Shown in pieces: positions 17,101 through 26,700 of a stretch of DNA of 53,482 bases (positions are counted from its first letter, which is position 1; every line of letters begins with the position of its first letter). The DNA is taken from assembly GCA_020439025.1 (NCBI GenBank), contig JAGQTO010000002.1, forward strand, positions 1 to 53,482, given 5' to 3'. The notes below the pieces were generated by a model, which was not told the origin of the DNA, did no database searches, and saw nothing but the letters and a program-made list of their open reading frames with translations. The translations under genes and the position numbers were made by a program. The stretch comes from Mycobacterium sp. (GTDB lineage Bacteria; Actinomycetota; Actinomycetes; Mycobacteriales; Mycobacteriaceae).

Positions 17101-19741
17101 GCCCTGGATCGTGGTTCCCAACCACCTCATCGAACAGGTCGCCCGGGAAGCGAAATGGTGGTATCCGGCGTCGCGGCTCCTGATCGGCGCCACCGGGGCC
17201 GACGCCGAGGACCGCCGCCGGCTGGCCGCCCAGTCGGCCACCAGCGACTGGGACATGGTGATCATCCCGCAGTCGGTATTCGAGCGCATCAACGTCCACC
17301 CCGACATCCGGGCCGACTACGAGAACCGTGAACTCAGCGCCCTGGAAGAACAGCTGCGCACCGCGCAGAATCCGCTCACGAAAAAGATGATCGAGGCTGC
17401 GCTCAAACGCCAGCGCACCAAGCTGGAGAAACTTCAGAAAGCCGCGGCGAAAGACACCGGGGTGACCTTCGAGCAGACCGGGTGTGACTACCTGTTCGTC
17501 GATGAGGCCCACCACTACAAGAACAAGACCCGGCTCTCCCAGATCCGCGAACTCGCCTGCCCGTCAGGGTCGGCCAAGGCCACCGACCTCGACCTCAAAC
17601 TGATGGTGCTGCGCGGGCGCCGCCGCGATGAAGCCATCGCCGCCGGCACACCCCCGGCAGAGGTGGTCGAGCGGGTGGCCACGTTCGCCACCGGAACCCC
17701 CGTCGCCAACAGTCTCGGCGAGTTGTATGTCATGCAGTCCTACCTGCGGCCGGACCTGCTCGCCGACAGCGGCACCGCCGACATCAACGACTGGGGCAAC
17801 ACCTTCACCGCCACGGTCAACACCGTGGAAGCCAACGCCACCGGGACCGGACTGCACCCGGTGACCCGGGTGGGCAAGTTCACCAACCTGCAAGAACTGC
17901 TCGCGCTGTCCTCGGCGTTCACCGATGTCGTCACCCGCACCCAGGTCGCCAGCGGCAGAACAGGACTCACCCTGCCCGAACTGGTCGGCGGGCGCCGCAA
18001 GATCGTCACGATCACCCCCAGCCAGGAGGTCAAGGACTTCATCACCGACCTGGCCCACCGCGCCCAGAACATCGACCCCCGCCGCATGGACCTCGACAAC
18101 ATCCTCAAAATCAGCAACGACGGCCGCAACGTGTCGCTGGACCCGCGGCTGGCGAACCTGGCCAAACCCGAAACCTCCCGCGCGAAAACGGTGGCCGACG
18201 AAATCATGCGGATACACCACCAGACCGCCGACAACGTCTACCTATCCCCGGACACCAAAGCCCCCATGGAACGCACCGGCGGGCTGCAAATCGTGTTCTG
18301 CGACCGGGGAACTCCCAAGCAGGGCCAATCCTTTTCGATGTATTCCGCGATCCGCGACGAGCTAGTCGAGCAGGGCATGGACCCCGCCGCGATCCGATTC
18401 ATCCACGACGCCCGCACCGCCGAGGACCGCTTGCGGCTGTTCGATGAATGCAACCGCGGCGCGGTGTCGGTACTGATCGGCTCGACAGAGAAAATGGGCA
18501 CCGGCACCAACGTGCAAACCCGCGCCGTGGCGCTGCACCACGTCGATGTCCCATGGCGGCCCGCCGATCTCGAGCAACGCGAGGGGCGGGTGATCCGGCA
18601 GGGCAACCAGAACGCCGCCGTGGAAATCCTCAACTATGTGACCGAGGGGAGCTTCGACACGTTCATGTGGCAGAAGGTCGAAGCCAAAGCCATGTTCATC
18701 GAACAGATCAAACGCAACGAGATCGACGCCACCGAGGTCGACGACATCGGCGGGGAGTTCACTGCCAGTGCCGCCGAAACCAAAGCCGCCTCCACCGGGG
18801 ACCCCCGCTACATCCAGCAGGTGAAACTCACCGACGAAGTCGCCCGCCTCGACGCCCTGGAGCGCTCCCACTTCGACGCGATCGCCCGCCGCGAGCGCCT
18901 CATCAAGGACACCACCCGCCACATCGCCCGGGGGCAGGCCGATATCGACCAGCTGGCACCCATGGTCGAACAAATCGCCGCACGCTCCACCGGATCCCTG
19001 GCCGTGACAATCGGCGACCAGCACTTCACCGAGCGCAAAGACGCCGCCCTGCCGTTCGCGAACGCCTGCCGGCGAGCCTGGGAGCAGCTGCGCGACCGCC
19101 CACACTGGGAAACCCGCCCCGTCGCCACCATCCACGGCCTGCAGCTGCTCGCCCGCCGTGAAAACGTGGCCGGCACCGTGAACCTGTCGTTCGACACCCC
19201 CTCGACGGAGATCGCGGTCTCCACCGCCGATCTGCTCGCGGCCTGCCAGCCCACCCTCGGCGGCGCCGACGCCAAAGCCCGGGGGCTGCTGCAGCGCGTC
19301 GAGAACATCTACAAAGATATCCCCGCGCACCTCGATCGGCTGACCGCCCACCAGGCGGTGATCACCGACGAACTCGCCGACCTCACCAGCAGCGCTGCCG
19401 AAGGGTTCGAACACCGCGACGAACTCAGCGAAAAACGCGCCCTGCTCGACGAACTCACCGCCGTGCTGCGTCTGGAATCAGAGAGCGCCGCCGCCAAAGC
19501 CGCCGCCGCCGAAGTCGCCGAGCGGATGCGCGTCGCCGGCCGACAGCCCGGCTGGTCCCTGGACCTCAACCCCACCCCTGCGCTGTGCGAGGAGGCCGGC
19601 TACGACTCACCCGATGCCTACCGCTACGCCTACAACCTCAAAACACGCCACCGCGCCAAGGCCTACCGCGACGAATGCCGCGACCGCGACGCAAACCGCG
19701 ACCACGACCGCGGTGAGGGGCGCGGCGGCCTCGCGCTCTAA
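14090..19741 (+). CDS. Giant N6-adenine methyltransferase / SNF2-type helicase fusion (DarB-like)
   Basis: About 1,883 residues from ATG 14090. Near residue 238 is an AdoMet-binding motif (LEPGCGAGTF) and near 300 is IGNVPFG, a variant of the NPPF/Y motif of N6-adenine methylases in which the second residue is Val. A helicase follows: Walker A-like VGAGKSG (~982), DEAHHYKN (~1138), ATGTPVANS (~1200) and a motif VI region EQREGRVIRQGN (~1500). The last ~300 residues are helical. This order is that of the phage P1 DarB antirestriction protein and of large helicase-methylases on plasmids and phages. P1 DarB protects DNA entering a new host; protection during conjugation is inference here. Confidence 0.8.
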   Translation: MPNELPPRVARRRTKAALPAEDQLSLFADDDTFDQPMDPRIVDPGGRPLPPVRHTAPGPAQAPAGEEATPTAPPALSVVTTPDISDPATPQPAAQSTPEPRPALTVVDGDAAVVELPPPATDFVLDTTVRVPSGATARVEANIAVIDLLRRLDTEARPATLAEQEVLARWSGWGAVPDLFDVRRDTFSSQREYLKTVLTATQYRAAEASILNAHYTDPAIAAAMWKAVQEAGFTGGRVLEPGCGAGTFIGLAPANAQMVGVENDPITAAVAAHLYPSAQVRLEGFESTRVPNDSFAATIGNVPFGKFAVSDPAHNPGGFSIHNAFLLKSVNLTAPGGYVVALTSHFTMDGTTPRARQAIAARAELLGAVRLPNNAFQRVAGTSVVTDVLVLRRREPGEEIDPATLEWVQTAEMPVPSAEGMVDLAINSYYHRNPDHIIGVVRAGHGPYGNDSLTVTSDNTDVAAALSQRLSTIISDARARGKALTATPETLVDVTEISFDAGLLTRSTDGEIPLYSLRFDPDSQSLQAWQGNGWEPVTIFKTRMAETLELLALRDAAEAVTRSQRTATPGPQREQLRAHLNRLYDTYVAKHGPINRFKMTEPKPRTQAEHDAAVAAATLAWRTKNNADDSDIPADLAAEWDAAAWEPAAPQKRQPHIVKALRADPGWGTLQSLEGVDQETGLPTKAPIFSVDLLADPVTITWAENIHDALAVCLDQHQRVDVAHIAALLADTEDSVREQLRGLVYPSLSDPDQLIPAVTALSGNVRRKLAQARAAADTNPIYADYVHALRQVMPADKMASQINARLGAPWIRPDIVEQFAREVLEARRITIAHHNGKWAVDCPAWTRNTVAMTETWGTGHRDAIDLLEGALNSQTIVVNRPPADVELRGGPTIDRAATVAAQAKCGKLMDRFSTWVWEDESRSEELVTEFNTRFNSLRAPIHDGSHLSLPGLSTRFTPHYYQRNAVARIIAEPTVLLDHVVGAGKSGTMFMGAMELKRLGLVKQPWIVVPNHLIEQVAREAKWWYPASRLLIGATGADAEDRRRLAAQSATSDWDMVIIPQSVFERINVHPDIRADYENRELSALEEQLRTAQNPLTKKMIEAALKRQRTKLEKLQKAAAKDTGVTFEQTGCDYLFVDEAHHYKNKTRLSQIRELACPSGSAKATDLDLKLMVLRGRRRDEAIAAGTPPAEVVERVATFATGTPVANSLGELYVMQSYLRPDLLADSGTADINDWGNTFTATVNTVEANATGTGLHPVTRVGKFTNLQELLALSSAFTDVVTRTQVASGRTGLTLPELVGGRRKIVTITPSQEVKDFITDLAHRAQNIDPRRMDLDNILKISNDGRNVSLDPRLANLAKPETSRAKTVADEIMRIHHQTADNVYLSPDTKAPMERTGGLQIVFCDRGTPKQGQSFSMYSAIRDELVEQGMDPAAIRFIHDARTAEDRLRLFDECNRGAVSVLIGSTEKMGTGTNVQTRAVALHHVDVPWRPADLEQREGRVIRQGNQNAAVEILNYVTEGSFDTFMWQKVEAKAMFIEQIKRNEIDATEVDDIGGEFTASAAETKAASTGDPRYIQQVKLTDEVARLDALERSHFDAIARRERLIKDTTRHIARGQADIDQLAPMVEQIAARSTGSLAVTIGDQHFTERKDAALPFANACRRAWEQLRDRPHWETRPVATIHGLQLLARRENVAGTVNLSFDTPSTEIAVSTADLLAACQPTLGGADAKARGLLQRVENIYKDIPAHLDRLTAHQAVITDELADLTSSAAEGFEHRDELSEKRALLDELTAVLRLESESAAAKAAAAEVAERMRVAGRQPGWSLDLNPTPALCEEAGYDSPDAYRYAYNLKTRHRAKAYRDECRDRDANRDHDRGEGRGGLAL

Positions 19742-19744
19742 ACC

Positions 19745-20479
19745 ATGACCGCCCCCCGCACCGCCCCTCACGACCCGTGGTGGGACTACGCGCACGGCTG
19801 CGCCACAGCCCTTACCCAGGGCCGCGAACCGCCCGCCCATCCCGTGCACGGACTGATCCTCGAGCCCGGCGAACGGGTCCGCGCCCACGCGCCCGCCGTG
19901 TACAGCCGCCTCCAACGCGGACCCGCAGCCGACCGCGGCGCCCGGGCGCCCATCATGGCCTACAACCCCACACTGATGCTGGGAACGATGGCCGTCCAAG
20001 CCCTCGCCGAACGGCGCCGCAACCGCCACGACGCCCAACAGGCGCAACCAGAATGGCGGATGACCCGCCCCGCCTCCGTCATCACCACCACCGAGCGCAT
20101 CATGTGCAACCGCCCCGACGGGGGCTGGCTGTCGTTCTGGTACCAAGACCTCACCGAACACCACATCGACCTGCCCCGGCGAACCCTCGTCCTGGCCTTC
20201 CACCACCAGCAGTGCGCCCCCGTGCGCCTCGAAGGCCCCGCCACACCCGCCATCGCCCTCTGGTCGGCGGTCCAGGTCTACGGCGACGCCTGGAAAACCG
20301 ACCCCCGACTCACCGCGCTCCTCACACCACGCGCCAACCAACAACAACGTCAACAAGAACCTGCTGGTCGCGCCAGCCTCAGCCCTGAGGCCTACCAATG
20401 GGCCCAACGGAACGCCGCCGCCCACCGCGCCCGCACCGAACAACAGCGCACACAGACCACCAGCGGCCGGGAACTCTGA
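19745..20479 (+). CDS. PH-like domain protein following the helicase
   Basis: 244 residues, starting 3 bp after the helicase stop. The middle (about 105-185) has ASVITTTERIMC...GWLSFWYQDL...TLVLAFHHQ...GPATPAIALWSAVQVYG. This is the strand-rich pattern of actinobacterial PH-like (bPH) proteins, in which a 'TTERI' strand, a 'WxSFWY' strand and a closing helix ending YG recur. The N-terminus has a short WWDYAHG helix. The C-terminal ~55 residues are polar and Gln/Arg-rich. It probably belongs to the same transcription unit as the helicase. Its biochemical role is unknown. Confidence 0.65.
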   Translation: MTAPRTAPHDPWWDYAHGCATALTQGREPPAHPVHGLILEPGERVRAHAPAVYSRLQRGPAADRGARAPIMAYNPTLMLGTMAVQALAERRRNRHDAQQAQPEWRMTRPASVITTTERIMCNRPDGGWLSFWYQDLTEHHIDLPRRTLVLAFHHQQCAPVRLEGPATPAIALWSAVQVYGDAWKTDPRLTALLTPRANQQQRQQEPAGRASLSPEAYQWAQRNAAAHRARTEQQRTQTTSGREL

Positions 20480-20852
20480 CCGTGAACGCGATGACGCGGC
20501 CGACCGTACAGACGGGCCGTGGGCACCAGCCCGCAGCCCCGACCCGACCCGCGAACAGTCATCCCTTGAGTCCCCGAGCGGGACGTGCGGAGGCCATCAG
20601 CGCAAAGGATCGCAAACCGGCAAGCAACGAGCGGCCCTTGAACGTCGTCGCTCCGAACACAGCAACTATGGTGCGAAAAGTTCGCGCGCGAAGGGGGCAA
20701 TCGGTGAGCGACCGTGGGGGAGGGTCCGTCATGGCGTTCCACCGCGCGTCGAACGGATCGCGGTCGCTGTCCACGACGCAGGGGTGCTGGAGTGATGCTG
20801 TCCTAGCGCCGCAGAGAACTCGTTGTGCAGCACAATCTGAGGGGGATCTGGG
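20480..20852. promoter_or_regulatory. Gap before hsdM with a TTGTGC-GCACAA palindrome
   Basis: About 370 bp without a convincing gene; several short frames overlap here but none has a site or recognisable product. At 20823-20835, TTGTGC-A-GCACAA is a perfect 6-bp inverted repeat ending 17 bp before the hsdM start. It is a candidate operator for delayed or self-limited expression of the restriction system. The ribosome site GAGGGGG is at about 20839. Confidence 0.4.
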
Positions 20853-22589
20853 TTGAGCAAGCTGGGCACGTTCGTCTGGGGCATCGCCGACCAGCTGCGC
20901 GGGGTCTACAAGCCCCACCAGTACGGCGGGGTCATTCTGCCGTTCACCATCCTGCGCCGCCTGGACTGCGTGCTGGCCCCAACGCGCGAGCAGGTGCGGG
21001 CGCTTGCAGCCCAGTACAGCGACGGCGCTCTGGACGTGCAGGTGAAGCGCAAGACCGGGCTGGGCTTCTACAACACCAGCGCCTTCGACTTCGCCCGACT
21101 GCTCGAAGACCCCGAGGGGCTGCGCGCCAACCTCATGGACTACATCAACGGGTTTTCGGGCAACATCGACGTCTTCGAACGGTTCAAGTTCGAGAACGAG
21201 CTGGCCACTCTTGATGAGAAGAACCGCCTCTACCAGATCACCCAGAGCTTCGCCGAGGTCGACCTACACCCCGACACCGTGCCCAACGCCGAAATGGGCG
21301 ACCTGTTCGAGTTCCTGATCTTCAAGTTCGCCGAAGCCTCCAACGAGGACGCCGGCGAGCACTACACCCCGCGCGACGCGATCCGGCTGATGGTCGACCT
21401 GCTCTTCGCCGAGGACAACGCCGCCCTACTCGAACCCGGTGCCGTGCGTTCCACCTACGACCCCACCGCCGGAACCGGCGGGCTGCTGTCGGTGGCCGAG
21501 GAACGCATCCTGGAACGAAACCCCCAAGCACGGCTGCGGCTGTACGGCCAGGAAATCAACGACCAGTCCTACGCCATCTGCAAATCCGACATGCTGGTCA
21601 AGGGCCAGGACCCCGGCAACATCCGGGTCGGCGACACCCTCACCGACGACCAGTTCTGGGACCGGACCTTCGACTACTGCACCTCGAATCCGCCGTTTGG
21701 CTACTCGTGGCTGGGCGCGCGGGAGGCGGTTGAGAAGGAGGCATTGATCCCGGGATCCCGTTTCTCCCATGGACTTCCGGGAGTCGGCGACGGCGCCATG
21801 TTGTTCCTGTGCCACCTGGTCCACAAGATGCGTCCCGCGCACGAGGGCGGCGGACGGGCCGGCATCGTCCTCAACGGTTCACCGCTGTTCACCGGCGCAG
21901 CGGAGTCTGGGCCGTCACGAATCCGGCAGTGGCTGCTGGAATCCGATCTGGTGGAAGCGATCATCGCGCTTCCGACCAACATGTTCTTCAACACCGGTAT
22001 CGCGACGTACATCTGGATCCTCGACAACACCAAGCGCCTGGAGCGGCGAGGAAAGATCCAACTCATCGACGCGTCCTCGTTCTGGACGAAGCTTCGCAAG
22101 AACCTTGGGGCGAAGGGGCGGGAGGTCGACGCTGCCTCCCGGGACCGCATCTTGGCGATCTACGACGACTTCGGGGACGCCGACCCTGAGTTCTCGAAGG
22201 TGTTCACCGCCAACGACTTCGGCTACTGGACCATCACCGTGGAGCGGCCGCTACTTGACGACGCCGGCAACCCAGTGGTCGACCGCAAAGGGTTGCCGAA
22301 GCCGGACACCAAGCGCCGCGACACAGAGAACGTACCCTTCACTTACAACGGCAACACCTCTGGCGACGCCGGGCGCGAGGCGACCATCAAGGCATACCTC
22401 GCTGCCGAGGTGCTGCCGCACGTCCCCGACGCATGGGTGGATGGGAAGAAAACGAAAGTTGGCTACGAGATCCCCTTCACCCGCCACTTCTACAAATATG
22501 TCCCACCCCGACCGCTGGCCGAGATCGACGCCGACTTAGAGAAGCAGGTCGCCAAGATCATGGAACTGCTGCGGGAGGTGGAGAAGTGA
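20853..22589 (+). CDS. hsdM: Type I restriction-modification methyltransferase subunit
   Basis: 578 residues from a TTG start with GAGGGGG about seven bases upstream. It has an N-terminal helical HsdM_N domain (FVWGIADQLRG...VILPFTILRRLD), then the AdoMet motif DPTAGTGGLL near residue 203 and the catalytic SNPPFGYSW near 279, which identify an N6-adenine methylase. Length fits a normal HsdM. Two HsdM with one HsdS methylate both halves of a split recognition site; with HsdR the complex cuts unmodified DNA. The stop overlaps the hsdS start by 4 bp (GTGA). I see no missing catalytic residue. Confidence 0.95.
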   Translation: MSKLGTFVWGIADQLRGVYKPHQYGGVILPFTILRRLDCVLAPTREQVRALAAQYSDGALDVQVKRKTGLGFYNTSAFDFARLLEDPEGLRANLMDYINGFSGNIDVFERFKFENELATLDEKNRLYQITQSFAEVDLHPDTVPNAEMGDLFEFLIFKFAEASNEDAGEHYTPRDAIRLMVDLLFAEDNAALLEPGAVRSTYDPTAGTGGLLSVAEERILERNPQARLRLYGQEINDQSYAICKSDMLVKGQDPGNIRVGDTLTDDQFWDRTFDYCTSNPPFGYSWLGAREAVEKEALIPGSRFSHGLPGVGDGAMLFLCHLVHKMRPAHEGGGRAGIVLNGSPLFTGAAESGPSRIRQWLLESDLVEAIIALPTNMFFNTGIATYIWILDNTKRLERRGKIQLIDASSFWTKLRKNLGAKGREVDAASRDRILAIYDDFGDADPEFSKVFTANDFGYWTITVERPLLDDAGNPVVDRKGLPKPDTKRRDTENVPFTYNGNTSGDAGREATIKAYLAAEVLPHVPDAWVDGKKTKVGYEIPFTRHFYKYVPPRPLAEIDADLEKQVAKIMELLREVEK

Positions 22590-23734
22590 CGTGGCGCGAG
22601 CGCCGCGTCGCGGATTTGGCGGAACTGGTGAACGGCCATCCCTTCGAATCGGCCGACTTCGCCGATGAAGGTGCGGTACCGCTCGTTCGCATTCGCGACA
22701 TCCTGAGCAAGCCTTTTCAGACGTTCGTGTCGAGGGAGGTCGTTCCCGAGGCAGCTGTCGTCCGCGACGGCGATGTGGTGGTCGGAATGGATGGTGATTT
22801 CAACCTCGTCTACTGGACTCGCGGCCCGGCCGCCCTCAACCAGCGTTTGTGCCTGCTCCGTTCAAACGGACAGGCAGATACCCGGTTCCTGGCTTATGCA
22901 CTGCCCTCACATCTGAAAGTCATCAACGACCTCACTTACTCAACGACCGTCAAACACCTTGCTTCGGGGCAAGTGCGTGGTATCAAAATGCTCGCCCCGG
23001 ATGTCTCCGAGCAGCGCGCCATCGCCGACTACCTCGACCGTGAAACGGCCCGGATCGACGCGCTCATCGAAGAGCAGCAACGGCTGATCAAAATGCTCGA
23101 GCTTCGAAAGCGCGCTGTGCTCGATGAGGTGACAACAGCTGCCGAAGGTGAACGGATCCGCCTCAAGTACCTTTTCGCACCCTCGTCTGACTCGAACCAT
23201 CCGGAAGAACAGGTTCTTTCAGTTTATCGAGACTTCGGTGTCATCCAAAAGTCGTCTCGTAGCGACAACTTCAATCGCACACCAGAGAACGTCGAGCGGT
23301 ATCTGCTGGTTCAGCCTGGCGACGTGGTGATTAACCGCATGAAGGCTTGGCAGGGGTCCTTGGGCGTCTCCGATCACCGAGGAATTGTCAGTGGTGACTA
23401 TGAGGTGATCAGGCCCACTAACAGTCGCCTCCGTCCGAAGTTCGCACACCTTTACCTCCGCAGCCCAAGACTGATCGCTGAGTATGCCCTGAGATCGAAA
23501 GGTATTCGGCCATCGCAGTGGCGTCTGTATTGGGACGAGATGGGGAACATTGAGATTCCTGTGCCCTCGCCCGAGAACCAAGACAGCATCGTGGAACGTG
23601 CTGAGAAACAGATCGCGCACATAGACAGCCTTATCGCCGAAACGGAGCGGTTCATCGAGTTGGCGCGGGAGCGCCGTTCTGCGCTGATTACCGCGGCGGT
23701 CACTGGGCAGATCGACGTGCGGGCGGCGGCCTGA
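22586..23734 (+). CDS. hsdS: Type I restriction specificity subunit
   Basis: 382 residues from GTG 22586, overlapping the hsdM stop. It has the usual two-fold layout: a first target-recognition domain (about 1-150), a helical spacer (ARIDALIEEQQRLIKMLELR, ~155-185), a second recognition domain (~190-340), and a second helical repeat (HIDSLIAETERFIELARERR) near the C-terminus. It determines the bipartite target sequence. The second recognition domain is visibly less GC-rich and uses more A/T-ending codons than hsdM and hsdR, as expected where recognition domains are exchanged by recombination. The specificity cannot be read from the sequence by eye. Confidence 0.92.
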   Translation: MTWRERRVADLAELVNGHPFESADFADEGAVPLVRIRDILSKPFQTFVSREVVPEAAVVRDGDVVVGMDGDFNLVYWTRGPAALNQRLCLLRSNGQADTRFLAYALPSHLKVINDLTYSTTVKHLASGQVRGIKMLAPDVSEQRAIADYLDRETARIDALIEEQQRLIKMLELRKRAVLDEVTTAAEGERIRLKYLFAPSSDSNHPEEQVLSVYRDFGVIQKSSRSDNFNRTPENVERYLLVQPGDVVINRMKAWQGSLGVSDHRGIVSGDYEVIRPTNSRLRPKFAHLYLRSPRLIAEYALRSKGIRPSQWRLYWDEMGNIEIPVPSPENQDSIVERAEKQIAHIDSLIAETERFIELARERRSALITAAVTGQIDVRAAA

Positions 23735-23737
23735 AAC

Positions 23738-26700
23738 ATGGACCTGCACAAGGAGATCTCGTTCGAGAAGAACCTCGCCGAGTACCTGGCCGCCCACGGT
23801 TGGCTGTACTCGCCGAACGATGCCGGCTACGACCGCGAACGCGCCCTGTTCCCCGAGGACGTGTTGGGTTGGCTGGCCGACACGCAGCCCGAGCAGCTCG
23901 CCAAGGTGGTCAAGCCCGGTGGTGACGTCACCAAGCAGCAGGCGCAGCTGCTGGACCGGATAGTGAAGGTCCTCGACACCCCGCTGGACAACGGCGGCGG
24001 CACCCTGCAGATACTGCGCAAAGGCTTCTCGCACCTATCGGGGAAGTTCCAGATGTGCGTGTTCAAACCGGAATCAACCCTCAACGAGAAGCGCACCGCC
24101 GACTACGCCGCAGTGCGGGTGCGGGTGATGCGGCAGGTGCACTTCTCCACCGCCCACCAGCAGTCGGTCGATCTCGTCCTGTTCGTCAACGGTCTACCGG
24201 TGGCCACGATCGAGCTCAAGACTGAGCTCACCCAGACCGTCGCCGATGCGATCACCCAGTACAAGACCTCCCGGCTACCCAAAAATCCCGCCACCGGGGC
24301 GGTCCAGCCGCTGTTCGTCTCCGGTGCACGGGCTTTGGTGCACTTCGCGGTTTCCGAGGAGCAGGTGTGGATGACCACCAAGCTCGCCGGGGACGCCACC
24401 CACTTCCTGCCGTTCAACCGCGGCGCCGACGACGGCGCCGCGGGAAACCCGCTCAACCCGCTCGGCCCGCGCACCGCCTATCTATGGGAGCGGGTGCTGC
24501 AGCGCGACGCTTGGCTGAACATTCTGGGCCGGCTGATGTACGTCAAGCACGAGACCAGCACCGACCCGATCAGCGGCAAGACCACCCGGTCCTCCACCCT
24601 GCGGTTCCCGCGGTTCCATCAGTGGGAGGCGGTCACCGAACTCACCGCCGCCGTCACCGCCGAGGGGGTCGGCAAGCGTTATCTGATCCAGCACTCGGCG
24701 GGATCGGGCAAGACCGACTCCATCGCCTGGACTGCGCACCGGATGGCGCGGCTGCAGGTCGACAACACCAAGGTGTTCGACTCGGTGATCGTGGTCACCG
24801 ACCGCAACGTCCTCGACGCCCAGCTTCGCGACGCCATCAAACAGATCGACAACGACGCCGGCATCGTCGTCGCCATCGACCGGGCCGAGGTGGCCAAGTC
24901 CGGGGACATCAAGTCCAAGTCGGGGCTGCTGGCCAAGGCGCTGCTCGACGGCAAGCTGATCATCGTCGTCACCATCCAGACCTTCCCCTTTGCCATGGCC
25001 GAGATCCGGAAGAACAAGGGGCTCAAAGGGAAACGGTTCGCGGTCATCGCCGACGAGGCGCACTCCTCGCAGTCCGGGGAGGTCGCTGCCAAACTCAAAG
25101 CGGTCCTCACCGCCGAAGAAGTCAAGGAGATCGAGGAGGAGGGCGGCGAGATCAACATCGAGGCCCTGCTCGCCGCCGAAGCCACCGAACGCGCCGAGTC
25201 CGACGCCATCTCCTACTTCGCGTTCACCGCCACCCCGAAAGCCAAGACCCTGGAGTTGTTCGGCCGCCCCCCGGCGCCGGGGGAGAAGCCGGCGCCGTTC
25301 CACGTCTACTCGATGCGCCAGGCCATCGAGGAGGGATACATCCTCGACGTGCTCACCGGCTACCACTCGTTCAAGTTGGCCTTCCAAGTCGGCAAGAACG
25401 CAGCCGGCGTCGGTGGCGGTGGTGGGGTCGAGGAGGTGGATCAGGCTAAGGCCACCAAGGAGGTGATGCGCTGGGTCAAGCTCAACCCACAAACCATCGC
25501 CCAGAAGGCGGCGATCATCGTCGAGCACTTCCACGACAACATCGCCGGTCTGCTCGACGGGCACGCCAAGGCGATGGTCGTCACCGAACTCCGCAAGTCG
25601 GCGGTGCGCTACAAACTGGCCATCGACAAGTACATCGCCACGAAGGGCTACGGATACGGCACTTTGGTGGCGTTCTCCGGCACCGTCACCGACCCCGAGT
25701 CCGGCCCGGAGGACTTCACCGAGGCCAGCATGAACCCCGGGGTGCACGATCTGCGCACCGCCTTCCGCGGTGATGAGTACAAGATCATGATCGTCGCCAA
25801 CAAGTTCCAGACCGGGTTCGACCAGCCCCTGCTGTGCGCGATGTACGTCGACCGGGTGCTCACCGGGGTCACCGCCGTGCAGACCCTGTCGCGGCTCAAC
25901 CGCACCTACCGCACTCCGGCCGGGACGGTGAAGACCGCGGCGATGACCCAAGTCGTGGACTTCGTCAACGACCCCGAAACGATCCGCGAGGCGTTCGAGC
26001 CCTATTACACCGATGCGTTCCTGGAGACCGAGACCGACCCCAACCTGGTGCACGACCTGTCGGTCAAGCTCGACACCTTCGGCATCTACACCCAGGCCGA
26101 GATCGACCAGTGCGCGGAAGCGTTCGTGCGGGCCGGCAGCGACAGCGCCCTGCGCGACAAAATGTTCGCCGCCATCGACCCCGCCAAGAAGATATTCGCC
26201 GGTCGCTACCAGGCGGCGCTGCTGGCCAACGACGGCAAAGGCGACAAGGCCGCGCTCGCCGAGCTCGACATGTTTCGCAAGGACGTCGGCACCTTCGTGC
26301 GGCTCTACGACTTCATGTCCCAGATCGTCAACTACGGCGACCCGGAGCTGGAGAAGAAGCAGATCTTCCTGCGCAACCTCAACCGATACATCCAGCCCGA
26401 CACCTACACCGCCCCCATCGACCTCTCCGAGGTGGTGCTGCGCAACGTCAAACAGATCGACCGCGGCAAGACCGACATCGGCCTCGGTGTGCGCGTCGGT
26501 TTGCACGGGGTGACCGCCGCCGGCTCCGGGGAGAAGCGCGACCCGACGATGGTCGCCTTTCAGCAGGTGCTGGACCGGCTCAACGACCTGTTCGGCTCCG
26601 AAGACTTCACCGAGGGACAGAAGGTGTCGTTCCTGCAGGCGCTGCTGCGCACCCTGCTCGACGACCCCGACCTCGTGCAGCAGGCAAAGGTCAACACCGC

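Noticed and set aside
20559-20918. Minus-strand frame upstream of hsdM as a possible restriction regulator
   Set aside because: It overlaps the hsdM start, has no ribosome site and no HTH pattern.
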